A stretch of 41,112 bases of DNA from CAYUWG01 sp964448285 (lineage in GTDB: Bacteria; Bacteroidota; Ignavibacteria; SZUA-365), in the NCBI GenBank assembly GCA_964448285.1, contig CAYUWG010000029.1:1-41112 (forward strand), given 5' to 3'. The position numbers and the translations under genes are program-made. The notes under the pieces are model-generated. The model saw only the letters and a program-made list of their open reading frames with translations. It searched no databases and had not been told where the DNA came from. This document shows, in pieces, positions 1 to 7,559 of this stretch (the stretch's first letter is position 1; each line of letters begins with the position of its first letter).

Positions 1-1311
1 GGCCAGACGTTGCTGGTCGGCTGTGATGGAGGAATCAGCGTGACGACAAATGCCGGGCTGACGTGGGCGAGGAGATCCAATAACCTCGGGACGATCCAGT
101 ACTACGGGATAAACTTCGACCCTGCGAATCCGGCAAATATTTTTGGCGGAACGCAGGACAACGGCACACATGCGAAATTCAGCGCCGACCCGAAAACCTG
201 GTATCGCTTCTATGGCGGCGACGGAGGGAATGTCGCTATCGACCCCGTCTCGAATAACATACGATATGTTACCACACTCAATATTATCAGCGGCCAGTAC
301 GTGCGAACGATCGTGCGGACTTCAAGCGGTGGTAACGTTGCACTGGATCGCGGTTTGAATGGCGGAACATCAGCGGACAGGTTCCATTGGCTTCCTCCCA
401 TCCTCATCCATCCGAATGATCGAACGAGACTTTATACGGCAAGTCAGTACGTCTATGCGATGAGAAATCCGCATACCGGTACGCCTTCATGGAGTGCCAT
501 CAGCCCGGATGTCGCTCCTTTTGCCATAGTCACAGATCTCGATATTTCAAGAACGAGTCAGGAGTGGATGTACACGGTTTCGAGCAGAGGCGATGCATTC
601 CTATGCAAGAACCTTTTCAGTATCGACCCAGTGTGGACGAACATCAGCAACGGCTTACCCTCACGATGGCTGACCGACGTTACAGTCGATTGGGACGATC
701 CGAATTCCGCTTACATAGCCGCTTCAGGTTTTGGAGGAGGACATGCATTCATGACGACCAACGCCGGGCAGTCATGGATTGATATCTCCGGCGACCTTCC
801 CGACATTCCTGCGGGAGCGATCATTCGGTCACGTGTGGATAAGAACACGATCTTTCTTGGAACGGACTTAGGTGTATGGGTGACGACGAATCGCGGCGTG
901 AACTGGGTGCGTTTCGGTACGGGCTTTCCGAACACCGTCGTCTATGACATGAAGCTCGCACATGATAATACACTCATCGCAGGTACGCATGGGCGCGGCA
1001 TCTGGACGACAAGCGCGATTCTTTCGACAGATAAACAGCCGCTGCCACATGCATACACGTTGGGTCAGAATTATCCGAATCCGTTCAATCCATCGACTGC
1101 GATTCCGTTCACTCTCGCAAAACGCGAACGCATATCGATGAAAGTTTACGATCGTCAGGGACGTTTGGTGAAGATTCTGTTCGATGGCGTAAAGGAGCAG
1201 GGTGAACATGAACTGTCCTTTGCGTCCTCAGATATTCCGTCTGGCACGTACTTCTACGCACTGGAAACATCCACACAGACCGAGACGAGAAAGATGGTCA
1301 TAGTCAAATGA
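1..1311 (+). CDS. BNR/sortilin-like beta-propeller protein with T9SS tail (5'-partial)
   Basis: The gene enters the window already in frame (codons begin at base 1), so its start and any signal peptide lie upstream. About 436 residues are visible. They show repeated Asp-box style blades (TNAGLTW, TNAGQSW, TNRGVNW) as in BNR, sortilin and glycoside-hydrolase-74 type beta-propellers. A C-terminal domain of about 85 residues starts at YTLGQNYPNPFNPST and runs through VYDRQGRLV and SGTYFYALE to a basic end, the classical type A T9SS sorting signal. The protein is therefore probably exported by T9SS and kept on the surface or released. Its substrate is unknown; propellers of this kind bind sugars or proteins. 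Its stop overlaps the next start (ATGA at 1308), and the next gene is a clear paralog, so the two are probably co-transcribed. Confidence 0.9.
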   Translation, partial: GQTLLVGCDGGISVTTNAGLTWARRSNNLGTIQYYGINFDPANPANIFGGTQDNGTHAKFSADPKTWYRFYGGDGGNVAIDPVSNNIRYVTTLNIISGQYVRTIVRTSSGGNVALDRGLNGGTSADRFHWLPPILIHPNDRTRLYTASQYVYAMRNPHTGTPSWSAISPDVAPFAIVTDLDISRTSQEWMYTVSSRGDAFLCKNLFSIDPVWTNISNGLPSRWLTDVTVDWDDPNSAYIAASGFGGGHAFMTTNAGQSWIDISGDLPDIPAGAIIRSRVDKNTIFLGTDLGVWVTTNRGVNWVRFGTGFPNTVVYDMKLAHDNTLIAGTHGRGIWTTSAILSTDKQPLPHAYTLGQNYPNPFNPSTAIPFTLAKRERISMKVYDRQGRLVKILFDGVKEQGEHELSFASSDIPSGTYFYALETSTQTETRKMVIVK

Positions 1312-3878
1312 ATCGACGGTTCATTGCTCTCATTCTCTTCGCTGCATTTGGATATCTCTCTTTCTTTCACTTCGGAAGCGAAACCCCAGACACCACATAC
1401 CTAAGTGAAGATCACCCGGATGGAGCAGCGTTGTTCTATCGCATGAGGGAGTATGGAAACCCGGGCTTGAACGTGTATCAGAAACTCTGGGAGACTTATT
1501 CAGAACTTGCCGCGGAAGAGCGGCTTGCGTTTGAAAAGCCATCCGTTCAGAACACATGGGTCAGCGCCGGTCCGGTCAACATCAGTGGACGCATCAGAGC
1601 GATTGCGATCCATCCAGACAAGCCCGACGTGATTTACGCGGGCAGCGCTTCCGGCGGTGTCTGGAAATCGACGGACTCTGGAAATAATTGGTATCCTTTG
1701 ACCGATAATCTTCCTGCTCTCCCCATCGGTGCTCTCGCTATTGATGCGCATAATCCGGATCGCATCTTCGCCGGAACAGGTGAACCCGTTGCCGCTTCGA
1801 CAAACACGCATGGGAATGCTACTCCGATTTACAACGGTATAGGAATTTTCCGGAGTGACGATGCAGGACAAACTTGGACATTGTTGCCATGGCCGTCTTC
1901 GAGCAGTTCCATTCATCGCATTGCGCTCCATCCGGAGTCCGCAGATACGATGCTCGTCGCAACGTTGAGTGATTTATGGAAAACGACCAACGGCGGATTG
2001 GAATGGACACGTGTCCTCAATGGTACCGTTACCGATGTGTATTACAGACCGGGATCGCCTGCTAAGGCATACGCGGCACTTGGTCGGGATTACGGTGCGA
2101 GTGCAAATGGTGTTTACTTTTCAGATGCAGGCGGTGAGAGATATTCCTGGAGAAGGAATCCAATCAACTTTCCCCAACAGGATTCAATCGGACGCATCGC
2201 TCTTGCTGTTACGCCGGCAGCGCCGGATAAACTCTATGCAGCGGTTGCGAAGAACAGGTCGCTCCTGGCAAATTCGGAAGATCCGAATGACTTCCTCTTA
2301 CTGATTATTTCCAACGACGGTGGAGAAACATGGGAGCGAAAGATAGGAGCCATCACAGCATCCTTTACACGTGGTCAGGCATGGTACGATCTCGCGATGG
2401 GTGTCTCGCCGTTCGATCCAAACTTCATCATGTTAGGCGGTGTGGATTTATGGCGGAGTACGAATGGCGGGTTGTCCTTCGCGAAGAACTCTGACTGGAC
2501 ACTCCGAACTTCAACTCCCACAAGCCCACGCTATGTTCACGCGGATCAGCATGCGATTTATTTCAAACCGGGAAGTCCAAACACGGTAATTGCCGGTTGC
2601 GATGGCGGCATTCATATATCCACGGATCGCGGGGAAAACTGGGCGCTGAAATCGAACGCACTTGTCACCACACAGTACTACACCGCGAGGTTCGATAATG
2701 GAAATCCTCGTCGGCTCTATGGAGGCACGCAGGATCAAAGCAATCAGCGACAGGTGAATCCCGGTGATGACAAATGGATGTTTATCGGTGGTGGAGATGG
2801 AGGTCCTATCGCTGTCGATCCGACGAGCATTTCGATCCTCTATTTCGTCGTCAATGGCGAAGTGCGTCGTTCGACGAACGGAGGTGGCTCGAGCACCGCG
2901 TTAACGGAGGGCCTCAACGGTGGAACATCGGGCGATAACAGGAATTGGCGGCGTCCGGTTGCTTTACATCCCACCGATAGAACGACGCTCTACACGGCAA
3001 GCCAGTACATGTACGTCATGAAGAACGCACCGTCAGCATCATTCCCGACGTGGTCGATCATCAGCGGGAATCTCACTCGCGTGAACTCTATCATTACCGA
3101 CATTGCATTCGCGCCAACACAGCCGGATTGGCTCTATACAGTATCCGGCGATGGACGGGCATCACTAACAAGAAACATCCGCGCAGCAAGCCCATTGTGG
3201 GAAAACATAAGCAGCGGATTACCGAATCGGTGGCTCTCGAAGATTACAGTTGACTGGGATAATCAAGAGACGGCATATATCGCTGCATCAGGGTACGGAA
3301 CAGGCCACGTTTTCAAAACGACGAATGCCGGTCAGAACTGGATCGACATCAGTGGCGACCTCCCAGATATCCCGGCTGGTTCGGTCGTCAGGTCGCTGGC
3401 CGATGAGAATACGCTTTTCGTTGCGACGGACATCGGTGTTTGGTTTACGGTTAACGGCGGGGCGAATTGGAAACGCTTCGGTGATGGATTACCGAACGTT
3501 GTCGTTTTCGATATGACGATAACTCCGGAAGGAATGCTCGTTGCGGGAACACATGGTCGCGGAATGTGGACGACCAGTTCGATCGTATCCACAGAACCAC
3601 TGGGCAAAGCAAATGAATTCACTCTTAGTCAAGCATTTCCAAATCCGGTAGGTCGAGGCGAGACGGTAATTCCGTTCACTGTTCGTGCGCAGGGTAGAGC
3701 ATCGTTCAAGCTTTATGACACACGTGGTCGCGTTGTCCGCTCGTTCGGGCAGCAGTGGTACGCTGCCGGAAACCATTCTTTCGAAATCTCCGCCAATGAC
3801 TTAGAGAGCGGTGTGTATTTCTACGCTCTGGAAGTGAATGGTAAACGACTGACGAAGAAGTTGACGGTTTTAAGATAA
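1308..3878 (+). CDS. Secreted BNR/sortilin-like beta-propeller protein, tandem paralog
   Basis: The product has 856 residues. A hydrophobic N-terminus (residues 5-22, after MNRR) looks like a signal peptide. From about residue 85 there are many blades with Asp-box-like turns (STDSGNNW, TTNGGLEW, SNDGGETW, STDRGENW, TTNAGQNW), interleaved with short motifs such as HPDKPDVIYAGSASGGVWKS that are typical of VPS10/sortilin-like propellers. The last 85 or so residues form a T9SS-type domain (FTLSQAFPNP, LYDTRGRVV, SGVYFYALEVNG), but the usual YPNPFNPST is eroded to FPNPVGRGET. The C-terminal half closely matches the upstream gene, for example both contain WIDISGDLPDIPAG and AGTHGRG. The start overlaps the upstream stop by 4 bp. 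The function is unknown; extracellular adhesion or glycan binding is possible. The transcript ends at the hairpin at 3882-3910. Confidence 0.93.
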   Translation: MNRRFIALILFAAFGYLSFFHFGSETPDTTYLSEDHPDGAALFYRMREYGNPGLNVYQKLWETYSELAAEERLAFEKPSVQNTWVSAGPVNISGRIRAIAIHPDKPDVIYAGSASGGVWKSTDSGNNWYPLTDNLPALPIGALAIDAHNPDRIFAGTGEPVAASTNTHGNATPIYNGIGIFRSDDAGQTWTLLPWPSSSSSIHRIALHPESADTMLVATLSDLWKTTNGGLEWTRVLNGTVTDVYYRPGSPAKAYAALGRDYGASANGVYFSDAGGERYSWRRNPINFPQQDSIGRIALAVTPAAPDKLYAAVAKNRSLLANSEDPNDFLLLIISNDGGETWERKIGAITASFTRGQAWYDLAMGVSPFDPNFIMLGGVDLWRSTNGGLSFAKNSDWTLRTSTPTSPRYVHADQHAIYFKPGSPNTVIAGCDGGIHISTDRGENWALKSNALVTTQYYTARFDNGNPRRLYGGTQDQSNQRQVNPGDDKWMFIGGGDGGPIAVDPTSISILYFVVNGEVRRSTNGGGSSTALTEGLNGGTSGDNRNWRRPVALHPTDRTTLYTASQYMYVMKNAPSASFPTWSIISGNLTRVNSIITDIAFAPTQPDWLYTVSGDGRASLTRNIRAASPLWENISSGLPNRWLSKITVDWDNQETAYIAASGYGTGHVFKTTNAGQNWIDISGDLPDIPAGSVVRSLADENTLFVATDIGVWFTVNGGANWKRFGDGLPNVVVFDMTITPEGMLVAGTHGRGMWTTSSIVSTEPLGKANEFTLSQAFPNPVGRGETVIPFTVRAQGRASFKLYDTRGRVVRSFGQQWYAAGNHSFEISANDLESGVYFYALEVNGKRLTKKLTVLR

Positions 3879-3881
3879 AAG

Positions 3882-3910
3882 AAAAGGGCGATGTCGTTCA
3901 TCGCCCTTTT
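3882..3910. terminator. Bidirectional rho-independent terminator
   Basis: A perfect 12-bp stem (AAAAGGGCGATG at 3882-3893, CATCGCCCTTTT at 3899-3910) encloses a TCGTT loop. Because the stem begins with A's and ends with T's, an RNA from either strand gives a GC stem followed by U's. It lies between the convergent ends of the propeller gene (3878) and bfr (3932), so it can serve both. Confidence 0.9.
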
Positions 3911-3931
3911 AGCGCTGAAGCCCGGTTCTGT

Positions 3932-4402
3932 TTATACCGTCGTGTGCATCGCGAGGTAGTTTTGCAGGCCTAATTGTTCGATGAGCGAAAGCTGCGTTTC
4001 GAGAAAATCGACATGTTCCTCTTCGTCTTTGAGAATGGTGAGGAAGATGTCGCGCGTTCCATTGTCGCCGGCTTCCGTTGCCACTGCGATCAGCTTGTTA
4101 AGGTTCGCAACTGCTTCGTATTCAAGTTCGAGGTCGTTCTTGAACATCTCCGGGACAGACTTCCCTACGTTGATCTTCATGTACTTCGTCATGTCCGGTG
4201 TCCCCTGAAGGAAGAGAATTCGCTCGATGGAGACTTCGGCGTGTTTCATCTCCTGAATCGAATCCGCTTTGATCAACTGCGCAAGTTTGGTCAACCCCCA
4301 ATCATCGCACATCTCTGCATGAATGAAATACTGGTTGATCGCCGTAAGCTCAGCGGTAAGAACGTTCTGAAGACCTTCGATGACTTTCTTGTTGCCTTTC
4401 AT
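3932..4402 (-). CDS. bfr: Bacterioferritin
   Basis: The product has 156 residues, the normal length for the family, whose 24-mers oxidise Fe(II) and store it as a mineral in the cytoplasm. Every di-iron ferroxidase ligand is present at the E. coli Bfr numbering: E18, E51, H54, E94, E127 and H130. Met52, the axial ligand of the inter-subunit haem, is also present, so this is a haem-binding Bfr and not a plain ferritin. The ATG at 4402 was chosen over upstream in-frame codons because it gives the family N-terminus MKGNKKVIEGLQ and follows AAAGGAT at a good distance. No bacterioferritin-associated ferredoxin gene lies next to it. A promoter-like pair and a palindrome lie just upstream, which fits iron- or oxidant-dependent control. 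Confidence 0.97.
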   Translation of the reverse strand: MKGNKKVIEGLQNVLTAELTAINQYFIHAEMCDDWGLTKLAQLIKADSIQEMKHAEVSIERILFLQGTPDMTKYMKINVGKSVPEMFKNDLELEYEAVANLNKLIAVATEAGDNGTRDIFLTILKDEEEHVDFLETQLSLIEQLGLQNYLAMHTTV

Positions 4403-4434
4403 GGATAATCCTTTCTCTTGTCGTCTTGTGAATG

Positions 4435-4456
4435 ACGATGATAACGTCATCATCGT
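4435..4456. promoter_or_regulatory. 22-bp palindrome upstream of bfr, candidate operator
   Basis: The arms ACGATGAT (4435-4442) and ATCATCGT (4449-4456) flank a centre of A-ACGT-C, so only one base pair breaks the symmetry. It lies 32 bp before the bfr start and just downstream of a possible promoter, where a bound repressor would block transcription. The GATGAT/ATCATC pattern recalls Fur-family boxes, but the spacing differs from the standard Fur box, so naming the regulator would be a guess. Confidence 0.4.
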
Positions 4457-4462
4457 GCCTCG

Positions 4463-4493
4463 AAAACGTACGATTTTTCCTCGCGTCAACAAA
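4463..4493 (-). promoter_or_regulatory. Candidate Bacteroidota-type promoter for bfr
   Basis: Read on the minus strand, TTTG (4493-4490) is followed after 19 bp by TACGTTTT (4470-4463). This is one base away from the Bacteroidota -7 box TAnnTTTG, with -33-like TTTG at a suitable distance. Transcription would begin near 4456, at the edge of the palindrome. The call rests on motif match alone. Confidence 0.35.
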
Positions 4494-4632
4494 GGTTGTT
4501 ACGATCGGGAAAGTTAACGAGAGCCTTGTTTTGTGCATGTGTGAGTGCCGAAAGGGGAGGTTCGAGCGATGCGAACCTTTGATTTTCAGAGGGTCTGTGG
4601 CTAACTTGAAGTCCGATTTTGAGGAGTATAAA

Positions 4633-4683
4633 ATGTCTTATTCACATACGGTATTACATGGGTTCAACTACAGATTTTCGTAA
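4633..4683 (+). CDS. Possible 16-residue leader peptide overlapping the efp start
   Basis: GAGGAG at 4621-4626 is a strong ribosome binding site six bases before an ATG at 4633. That ATG opens a short frame, MSYSHTVLHGFNYRFS, ending with TAA at 4681-4683. The frame differs from efp, whose ATG (4658) lies inside it and has no Shine-Dalgarno sequence of its own. The arrangement would allow coupling by termination and re-initiation. It may instead be chance, with GAGGAG a remnant or serving a different efp start. No similarity to known leader peptides is recognised. Confidence 0.3.
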   Translation: MSYSHTVLHGFNYRFS

Positions 4684-5218
4684 CGGTTTGATCATTCGAT
4701 TCAATGGTGACCTTCATCAAATTGTCGAGTGGCGCCATCACAAACCCGGAAAGGGAGGAGCAATGGTGCAGACGAAACTGAAGAATCTGCGCACCGGTTC
4801 GGCATTCGAAAATCGCTTTCGCCCCGGCGAGAACGTGGACATCGTCCGCGTTGAAAGACGTAAGTACCAGTACCTCTACCCGGAAGGTGAGGATCTCTGC
4901 TTTATGGATCAGGAGACCTATGAACAGATTCATGTAAGCCGCAACACGTTCGGCTCTTCGATCCAATTTCTGAAGGAAGGCGAGGTCTGTGAGATTCTCA
5001 TGGATGGCGAATCTCCCATCAGCGGTGAATTACCGATCACCGTAGAGTTGGAAGTGACGGAAACTGAACCGGGAGTTCGTGGGGACACGGCCACAGGTGG
5101 AACGAAGAAGGCAGTCGTCGAAACCGGTGCAACGATTAACGTTCCCTTGTTCATCGAACAGGGGGAAGTTCTGAAAATCGATACGCGTTCAGGTGAGTAC
5201 CTCGAGCGCGTGAAGTAA
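4658..5218 (+). CDS. efp: Translation elongation factor P
   Basis: The product has 186 residues, the usual EF-P length, with three successive beta-barrel domains. EF-P binds between the P and E sites and rescues ribosomes stalled on proline runs. The N-terminus STTDFRNGLIIRFNGDLHQIVEW and loop HHKPGKGGA are standard. Lys32 at the loop tip is the position that is lysylated, 5-aminopentanolylated or left bare in different bacteria, so this is a lysine-type and not an arginine-type (EarP) EF-P. No modifying enzyme (EpmA/EpmB) is in the window. The ATG at 4658 gives the family N-terminus; an in-frame TTG at 4619 would add 13 unrelated residues. accB follows after 26 bp, the common efp-accB-accC order. 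Confidence 0.97.
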   Translation: MGSTTDFRNGLIIRFNGDLHQIVEWRHHKPGKGGAMVQTKLKNLRTGSAFENRFRPGENVDIVRVERRKYQYLYPEGEDLCFMDQETYEQIHVSRNTFGSSIQFLKEGEVCEILMDGESPISGELPITVELEVTETEPGVRGDTATGGTKKAVVETGATINVPLFIEQGEVLKIDTRSGEYLERVK

Positions 5219-5244
5219 CAAACTGTCCTATAGCTGGAGACTCC

Positions 5245-5733
5245 ATGGACTTACAGTACATACGAAAAGTAGTAAAGATCGTGACCGATTCCGGGATCGA
5301 CGAACTCGAAATAGAACAAGAAGGGCAGCGGGTACGAGTGACGCGAACGATGGGCAACAGCCAGCCATTGATTCAGCAGTATCCGATGGCGCAACCGGCA
5401 GCATACCCTTCTGCTCCATTACAACAGGCGCTTCCAAGTACTGCATCTTTGGAGAAATCAGTCGAAGCTTCTCCTTCCGATGAGTCGCGCTACCATAACG
5501 TCGTCTCACCGATTGTCGGAACGTTTTATCGGGCACCAGCGCCGGATGCTGAACCGTACGTGCAGGTCGGCCAGTCGGTATCGAAAGGCACACCGATTTG
5601 CATCATCGAAGCGATGAAGATCATGAATGAGATCGAATCCGATGCATCGGGGAAAGTTGTGAAGATCCTCGTTGAGAACGGCCAGCCGGTTGAATATAAC
5701 CAACCCCTTTTCCTCATCGATCCATCTGCATGA
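5245..5733 (+). CDS. accB: Acetyl-CoA carboxylase biotin carboxyl carrier protein
   Basis: The product has 162 residues. It carries biotin between the carboxylase and transferase halves of acetyl-CoA carboxylase in the first step of fatty acid synthesis. An N-terminal helical region (1-45) is followed by a Pro/Ala/Gln-rich linker (about 48-75) and the biotinyl domain (about 83-160). Biotin would be attached to K125 in EAMKIMNEI, and the thumb region typical of AccB is present (VGTFYRAPAPDAEPYVQVG). GGAG sits five bases before the ATG. accC starts 40 bp downstream. The ligase that would charge it is probably the gene at 37709. The carboxyltransferase genes accA and accD are not in this window. 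Confidence 0.97.
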   Translation: MDLQYIRKVVKIVTDSGIDELEIEQEGQRVRVTRTMGNSQPLIQQYPMAQPAAYPSAPLQQALPSTASLEKSVEASPSDESRYHNVVSPIVGTFYRAPAPDAEPYVQVGQSVSKGTPICIIEAMKIMNEIESDASGKVVKILVENGQPVEYNQPLFLIDPSA

Positions 5734-5773
5734 TCCGCTAATTCTCATTGATCCCAAATAGTACAGGCCGAGC

Positions 5774-7111
5774 GTGTTTGATAAAATTCTGATCGCAAAC
5801 CGGGGTGAAATTGCCCTGAGGATCATTCGCACATGCAGGGAGATGGGAATCAAAACCGTTGCCGTCTATTCCACGGCTGATGAAGATTCCCTCCACGTGC
5901 GGTTCGCTGATGAAGCCGTCTGCATTGGACCTCCCGCGAGTCGTGAGAGCTATCTCAACATTCCGAGGATCATCGCTGCAGCGGAAGTAACAGGAGCACA
6001 GGCAATTCATCCGGGTTACGGCTTTCTCGCGGAGAATGCATCCTTCTCCGAAATATGTCTCGACTCCGGTATCAAGTTCATCGGCCCTTCGCCTGAGATG
6101 ATCAACTCGATGGGAAACAAGTCGTTCGCAAAGAGCACAGTGCAGCATGCCAACGTCCCGACGATTCCCGGCAGCGACGGTGTTGTCGAGTCATTGAAAG
6201 AAGCGCAACAGGTTATCGAGTATGTCACATTTCCGCTTATCATAAAAGCTTCGGCGGGTGGCGGCGGGAAAGGGATGCGCATCGTTCGTGAAGCTGCGGA
6301 TTTCGAGAAGCAGTTTATGATGGCAAAAGTCGAAGCAGAGAAAGCCTTTGGCAACGGTGATCTGTACATTGAGAAGTATATCGAGAATCCAAGACACGTC
6401 GAACTGCAAATCCTCGGTGATCAACATGGGAACGTCATCCATCTTGGCGAAAGAGACTGCTCCATTCAACGACGACATCAAAAGCTGATCGAGGAATCTC
6501 CGTCGCCCGCTGTCAATGCAGATCTGCGAAAGCGGATGGGTGACGCTGCGGTTTCTGCCGCTGCGAGTATCCAGTACGAAGGCGCCGGAACGATCGAATT
6601 CCTTCTCGACTCCGATCAGAACTTCTACTTCATGGAAATGAATACGAGGATCCAGGTAGAACATCCGGTAACCGAAGAGACGGTCGGCTTCGATTTGATC
6701 CGAGAACAAATGCTTGCCGCGGCCGGCGAAAAACTGAGTATCAAAAGCGTAAAGCAAAGCGGACACGCAATCGAATGCCGCATCAATGCAGAAGATCCGT
6801 ACAACGATTTCCGCCCATCACCCGGTGTGATTCAGAGCTGGCATCAACCGAGTGGATTCGGTGTGCGAGTGGATTCACATGCCTACCAGGGTTACCGTAT
6901 TCCGCAATACTACGACTCGATGATCGCGAAGCTGATCGTTTGGGCACGCAACCGTGAAGAAGCGATTGCACGGATGGCCAATGCGTTGGAGGAATTCATC
7001 ATCGAAGGCGTGTCAACCACAATTCCGTTTCACAAGAAGGTTATGCAGCATGATGCTTTCAGGAGCGGAGTTTTCGATACGCATTTTCTCGAGCATTTCG
7101 AGATAGAGTAA
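5774..7111 (+). CDS. accC: Acetyl-CoA carboxylase biotin carboxylase subunit
   Basis: The product has 445 residues (AccC is usually about 450). It uses ATP and bicarbonate to carboxylate the biotin on AccB. The biotin-carboxylase N-terminal domain (FDKILIANRGEIALRIIRT), the ATP-grasp domain with its glycine-rich loop KASAGGGGKGMRIV, the signature RDCSIQRRHQKLIEE, the metal and bicarbonate region MNTRIQVEHPVTE, and the C-terminal domain (ECRINAEDP) are all present in order. Translation starts at GTG 5774, which gives the conserved N-terminus exactly. It follows accB by 40 bp and is part of the same run of genes. Confidence 0.97.
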   Translation: MFDKILIANRGEIALRIIRTCREMGIKTVAVYSTADEDSLHVRFADEAVCIGPPASRESYLNIPRIIAAAEVTGAQAIHPGYGFLAENASFSEICLDSGIKFIGPSPEMINSMGNKSFAKSTVQHANVPTIPGSDGVVESLKEAQQVIEYVTFPLIIKASAGGGGKGMRIVREAADFEKQFMMAKVEAEKAFGNGDLYIEKYIENPRHVELQILGDQHGNVIHLGERDCSIQRRHQKLIEESPSPAVNADLRKRMGDAAVSAAASIQYEGAGTIEFLLDSDQNFYFMEMNTRIQVEHPVTEETVGFDLIREQMLAAAGEKLSIKSVKQSGHAIECRINAEDPYNDFRPSPGVIQSWHQPSGFGVRVDSHAYQGYRIPQYYDSMIAKLIVWARNREEAIARMANALEEFIIEGVSTTIPFHKKVMQHDAFRSGVFDTHFLEHFEIE

Positions 7112-7133
7112 TCAACACGCACAAGGAGAAATC

Positions 7134-7511
7134 ATGACTTTTCCGGAAAAACTCAAGTACACCGAATCACACGAATGGGTACGCATCGAAGGCGAGATCG
7201 CTGTCATCGGCATTACCGACTATGCGCAGGGAGAATTGGGAGACATCGTGTTTATCGATATTCCTGAACTAAAGGACGTTTCACACGGGGAAGCGTTCGG
7301 ATCGATCGAAGCGGTTAAGACCGTCAGCGACCTCATCGCTCCGTTGAGCGGTACCTTGGTTGAAATGAACGCCGAACTTGAAGCAAGTCCCGAACTCGTG
7401 AACAGCGATCCCTACGACAAAGGGTGGATGGTGAAGATGCGTTTTTCAAACGGTGAGGAGATCGACTCGCTTTTGGACGCTTCAAAATACAAATCCTTGA
7501 TTGGGCAATAG
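7134..7511 (+). CDS. gcvH: Glycine cleavage system H protein
   Basis: The product has 125 residues. H protein is the lipoylated shuttle that carries the aminomethyl group between the P, T and L proteins of glycine cleavage, and in some bacteria it also takes part in lipoate transfer. The lipoyl site is K62 in GSIEAVKTVSDL, within the usual hammerhead fold, and the N-terminus (KYTESHEWVRIEG) is standard. AAGGAG (7122-7127) lies six bases before the ATG, which follows accC by 22 bp. gcvT, gcvP and lpd are absent here, so the H protein is encoded apart from its partners and next to the other swinging-arm carrier gene, accB. Confidence 0.97.
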   Translation: MTFPEKLKYTESHEWVRIEGEIAVIGITDYAQGELGDIVFIDIPELKDVSHGEAFGSIEAVKTVSDLIAPLSGTLVEMNAELEASPELVNSDPYDKGWMVKMRFSNGEEIDSLLDASKYKSLIGQ

Positions 7512-7559
7512 ATCCGATATGCTGTTTCTCATTCCTGAGTGTGATTGGGTGTAAAGATC

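Noticed and set aside
3974..4408. Long open frame on the plus strand opposite bfr
   Set aside because: It lies wholly antisense to bfr, whose product keeps every ferroxidase ligand. The frame has no ribosome site and no recognisable product.
4558..4578. Hairpin (AGGTTCG / CGAACCT) in the bfr-efp gap as a terminator or attenuator
   Set aside because: The stem is only 7 bp with a 7-base loop and the following T tract is broken, so it is too weak to mark.
4432..4683. 83-residue frame before efp as a full gene
   Set aside because: The upstream part has no coding character and crosses the bfr operator region. Only the last 16 codons have a ribosome site, and these are listed as a possible leader.
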